A DNA stretch of 64,000 bases. Source: Gammaproteobacteria bacterium. GTDB taxonomy: Bacteria; Pseudomonadota; Gammaproteobacteria; Xanthomonadales; SZUA-36. Numbering within the stretch: the first letter of the stretch is position 1; each line of letters begins with the position of its first letter. Position numbers and translations under genes: made by a program. This document shows, one piece after another, positions 61,427 through 64,000 of the stretch. The notes under the pieces were generated by a model. That model saw only the letters and a list, made by a program, of their open reading frames with translations, was not told the DNA's origin and did not search any database. The stretch lies in NCBI GenBank assembly GCA_030428105.1, contig JAUIBE010000010.1, forward strand, positions 1 to 64,000, given 5' to 3'.

Positions 61427-61728
61427 GGTTTGTATAAGCCCTGATCGTTACCTGAAAAGGAATAATGGTACGCGAAATTGCTCTTCAAAGGAAAAAGACA
61501 ATCGTGTCAGAGCAAGAAACTAGATATGTGACAATATATGAATCTGCTGCGGTGAGTGAATAAAAAGCAGTAAAAACATAATAGTAAAGTATTTTAGTTA
61601 CATTGGGTTTACTAACTCTATGCCAATCTCAATTTAAAATAGACAACTGTCTATTTTATTTGCTAAGCTGATGGCGGTTGTTTTGAAACGCTAAAGGTGT
61701 AATGAGTCACCTTATTGGAGAGATTCTA
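61427..61728. other. AT-rich divergent promoter region
   Basis: This 302-base gap separates the TetR unit from the TonB receptor. It is much richer in A and T than the rest of the window (for example ATAAAAAGCAGTAAAAACAT near 61559). It holds the palindrome at 61635-61658 and a weaker inverted pair (TTAGT ... ACTAA) near 61595-61615. No gene is visible. Confidence 0.6.
61635..61658. promoter_or_regulatory. Candidate TetR operator
   Basis: TAAAATAGACA, AC, TGTCTATTTTA: arms of 11 bases without a mismatch around a 2-base centre. It lies 71 bases before the TonB-receptor ATG and 209 bases from the TetR start. Symmetry and length are typical for TetR dimers. Confidence 0.75.
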
Positions 61729-63996
61729 ATGCGTACTAAAGAATTCCTTGCACTGCTTACCTGCTTCGCATGCCTGCAGTTTTCTGTGGCTGGTCCCGCC
61801 CTGGCCCAGGAAGAAGGACCAGGACTTCTGCTCGAAGAAGTTATCGTGACTGCCACACGGCGAGAAACCACGTTGCAGGAAACGCCGGCCGCCATTTCCG
61901 CCTTCCTTGAGGAAGCGCTGGAGGATATGGGCGCGATTGGTTTCGAGGACTATGCGCGTTTCGTACCGGGTCTTTCATTTACCGATCTTGGCCCCAGTCG
62001 AAAGAAATACACCATTCGTGGGGTGCAGACTGAAATTGGTGCGGGTGATTCGGCATCCACGGTTGCCCAGTATCTCGATGAGGTGCCACTTACCGCATTC
62101 GGAGTTAACCAGCCGGACCCGAACCTATACGACGTTCAACGCGTGGAGGTTTTGCGTGGCCCGCAGGGCACTTTGTTCGGATCCAGTGCCATGGGTGGCG
62201 CAGTGCGCACCATCATGAACAAGCCGGACCTGGTGGAAGCTGGCTGGCATGGCGAGGGGCGTGTCTCTACCACGGACGGAGGTGGAACCGGATACCTCAT
62301 AAACCTGATGGCCAACACGCCACTTGTCGATGACCGTTTCGCGATGCGTTTTGTGATTTCAAGCGAACAACAGGACGGATTTATTGACAACACCCGTACG
62401 GGGCAATCTGATGTGAACGAGGGCGACCGCCTTACCGGGCGCATTATGGCGCTCTACCAGCCGAACGATGTGTTCGAACTGTCCGCTTTTTACCTGGCAC
62501 AGCGTTCGAGTCTGGATGGCGCCTGGCGTACTGATCCAACTGCGGGGGAGTATGTCCAGCGTACCGCGCTGCTGGAGCCGTACCAGGACGACATGGATAT
62601 CGTTAACCTGACCGCGAACCTGGAAATGGCGGGCGGAACGTTAACCGCCATTGCCAGTCATTTCGATCGCGACGACTCTCAGGACCAGATCGACCAGGAA
62701 TACGGCTACGCCTTCGGATTTATTGGCCCACTCGGTGCCGGCGCGTTCGCCGATGGTGACCGTGATTCCAGCGGTGAAGCTTACGAACTGCGCTACACCT
62801 CGAATTGGGACGGTAAATTCAATCTGGTTGCAGGTGCGTTCTACAACCGCACGAACGAGACCTCGGTGCAGAACCTCTACGATGTCAACGGCCTAACCCA
62901 GGCAATGTTTCCCGAGGCTCCTGCAGGCCCCAACGATCCCGTATTCGAAGAAGTGATTGACCGCGAATTCACCGACAAATCCATTTACGCCAATTTGAGT
63001 ATCGCCCTGGGCGAGCGCTGGACAGCCATGGTGGGTGCCCGCTGGTTTGATGAAGAGTACGTCTTCACAGATACCGTTACCGTGCCGCCAACCTACCTCG
63101 GCTTTCCGGCTGACCCACCGCCAGCCATCCTTAGCAGTTCTTCCAGCGATGTCAGCCCCAAGTTCAACCTGGCCTGGCAGGTCAGCGACGACGTGATGTT
63201 GTACCTGGATGCTTCCGAGGGTTTCCGCCGCGGTGGCACCAACATTGCCAACACATTCAGGGCATTCGTGCCGGAGGCTTACGGCCCCGACTCCCTGTGG
63301 TCGTATGAGCTGGGTATGAACTCGCAGTGGGCCGACGGTCGCGTCATTCTCAACGCTTCCGCGTACCACACTGACTGGAGCGATGCGCAGCTCAAGACAT
63401 TGCTTTCCGGCGACAACGGCTTTGGCGGCACTGCCTTCGCTTTTGGCGTGGTCAATGTCGGGGATGTGACCATTGATGGCCTGGAAATCGAACTTTCCGC
63501 GCTGGCCAGCGAAAACCTGGAAGTCGGTGGTTCTCTTGGCCTGATAAATGCCGAGTTGGCCGACAATGCGCCGGGTTCCGACCCGTTCCGAGGCTTGAAG
63601 GGTGATGCCATGCCGGGCGTGCCTGATGTCGAGGCTTCGATCTACGCCCAGTACACCAGGCCGCTTTCCAATGGCTGGGAACTGTTTTTGAGAGGTGACG
63701 CCAACTATGTCGACTCTCGCTCAACCGAGCTGCGACAGTACGGCGTTGACCCGGACGGCAACATTAATCCCGCCAACCCCAATCCGAACTACTTCGTGAT
63801 GGATGACTACACCATCGCCAATTTGCGTATTGGCGCCAGGACCGATCGCTGGCAGGCATACCTGTTTGCCAACAACTTGTTTAATGAAGATGCGGACATG
63901 CTGTTCTACCTGCCGTTCGGGCAGACCGAGGCCGGGGTACAGAAGATTCCGCTTCGACCGCTGACCATTGGCGTGACCCTTCGCCTGAACTACTGA
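61729..63996 (+). CDS. TonB-dependent outer-membrane receptor
   Basis: The ATG at 61729 has GGAGAG 7 bases upstream and starts a signal peptide (LALLTCFACLQFSVAGPALA). LEEVIVTATRRETTLQETP is the TonB-box and plug start. YTIRGVQTEIGAGDSAST and VEVLRGPQGTLFGSSAMGGA follow in the plug. The barrel has repeated aromatic strand ends and finishes VTLRLNY, as the assembly machinery requires. Length (755 residues) is normal. It is divergent from the TetR unit and probably controlled by it; the ligand is unknown. Confidence 0.95.
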   Translation: MRTKEFLALLTCFACLQFSVAGPALAQEEGPGLLLEEVIVTATRRETTLQETPAAISAFLEEALEDMGAIGFEDYARFVPGLSFTDLGPSRKKYTIRGVQTEIGAGDSASTVAQYLDEVPLTAFGVNQPDPNLYDVQRVEVLRGPQGTLFGSSAMGGAVRTIMNKPDLVEAGWHGEGRVSTTDGGGTGYLINLMANTPLVDDRFAMRFVISSEQQDGFIDNTRTGQSDVNEGDRLTGRIMALYQPNDVFELSAFYLAQRSSLDGAWRTDPTAGEYVQRTALLEPYQDDMDIVNLTANLEMAGGTLTAIASHFDRDDSQDQIDQEYGYAFGFIGPLGAGAFADGDRDSSGEAYELRYTSNWDGKFNLVAGAFYNRTNETSVQNLYDVNGLTQAMFPEAPAGPNDPVFEEVIDREFTDKSIYANLSIALGERWTAMVGARWFDEEYVFTDTVTVPPTYLGFPADPPPAILSSSSSDVSPKFNLAWQVSDDVMLYLDASEGFRRGGTNIANTFRAFVPEAYGPDSLWSYELGMNSQWADGRVILNASAYHTDWSDAQLKTLLSGDNGFGGTAFAFGVVNVGDVTIDGLEIELSALASENLEVGGSLGLINAELADNAPGSDPFRGLKGDAMPGVPDVEASIYAQYTRPLSNGWELFLRGDANYVDSRSTELRQYGVDPDGNINPANPNPNYFVMDDYTIANLRIGARTDRWQAYLFANNLFNEDADMLFYLPFGQTEAGVQKIPLRPLTIGVTLRLNY

Positions 63997-64000
63997 TCTT

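Overview
The window looks like a chromosomal segment of a free-living, probably marine or aquatic gammaproteobacterium with moderately high GC. The evidence is a purK-purE pair, dusB, two large TonB-dependent receptors, Tat- and Sec-exported hydrolases, and two surface proteins with IPTL-CTERM tails. A Lysobacterales/Wenzhouxiangella-like host is my inference from the IPTL-CTERM tails, the terminal 'IFxxGFE' motif and the C-terminal module of the xylanase. No 16S gene or other decisive marker is present. I see no tRNA, rRNA, CRISPR array or prophage.

Layout. 0-2.2 kb: end of an unknown gene, then purK-purE. 2.2-5 kb: two small Cys-rich secreted paralogues (minus strand), then a REP-associated (RAYT) transposase and its palindromic repeats. 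5-11 kb: methyltransferase, Tat-exported aldo/keto-reductase-like protein, membrane protein, crotonase, sulfatase. 11-14.4 kb: TonB receptor plus M14-type amidohydrolase (minus). 14.5-22.2 kb: a winged-helix/TPR regulator flanked by two divergent genes for large secreted proteins, each carrying the same 29-bp upstream site. 22.2-25 kb: dusB unit and a GT1 glycosyltransferase. 25.1-31.2 kb: two convergent, GTGA-coupled operons (beta-helix/DUF11 protein plus histidine phosphatase; S9 peptidase plus a winged-helix-TM-histidine-phosphatase regulator). 31.3-38.7 kb: secreted unknowns, a YgjP-type metallopeptidase, a quinone-oxidoreductase-like enzyme, a VWA protein and a PhoD phosphatase. 38.8-47.8 kb: tandem FG-GAP propellers, a sulfatase with a dockerin-like tail, tandem beta-helix paralogues. 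47.9-54.2 kb: SDR, GH10 xylanase, GNAT protein, serine hydrolase. 54.2-58.5 kb: IPTL-CTERM remnant and intact gene, phytase-like propeller, O-antigen-ligase-like protein. 58.5-64 kb: TetR-acetylpolyamine amidohydrolase-HI0933 flavoprotein operon divergent from a second TonB receptor, with a perfect palindrome between them.

The gene content points to a scavenging, surface-active lifestyle: sulfatases, xylanase, PhoD, peptidases and TonB receptors. The most striking non-coding structure is a dispersed set of palindromic repeats in intergenic gaps from 2.2 to 47.9 kb. One family flanks the RAYT gene. A second family, sharing the GGGACAG core, occurs at 12 loci, six of them as inverted pairs. The best candidates for undescribed biology are the two winged-helix regulators with their linked sites and secreted targets, and the repeat/RAYT system.
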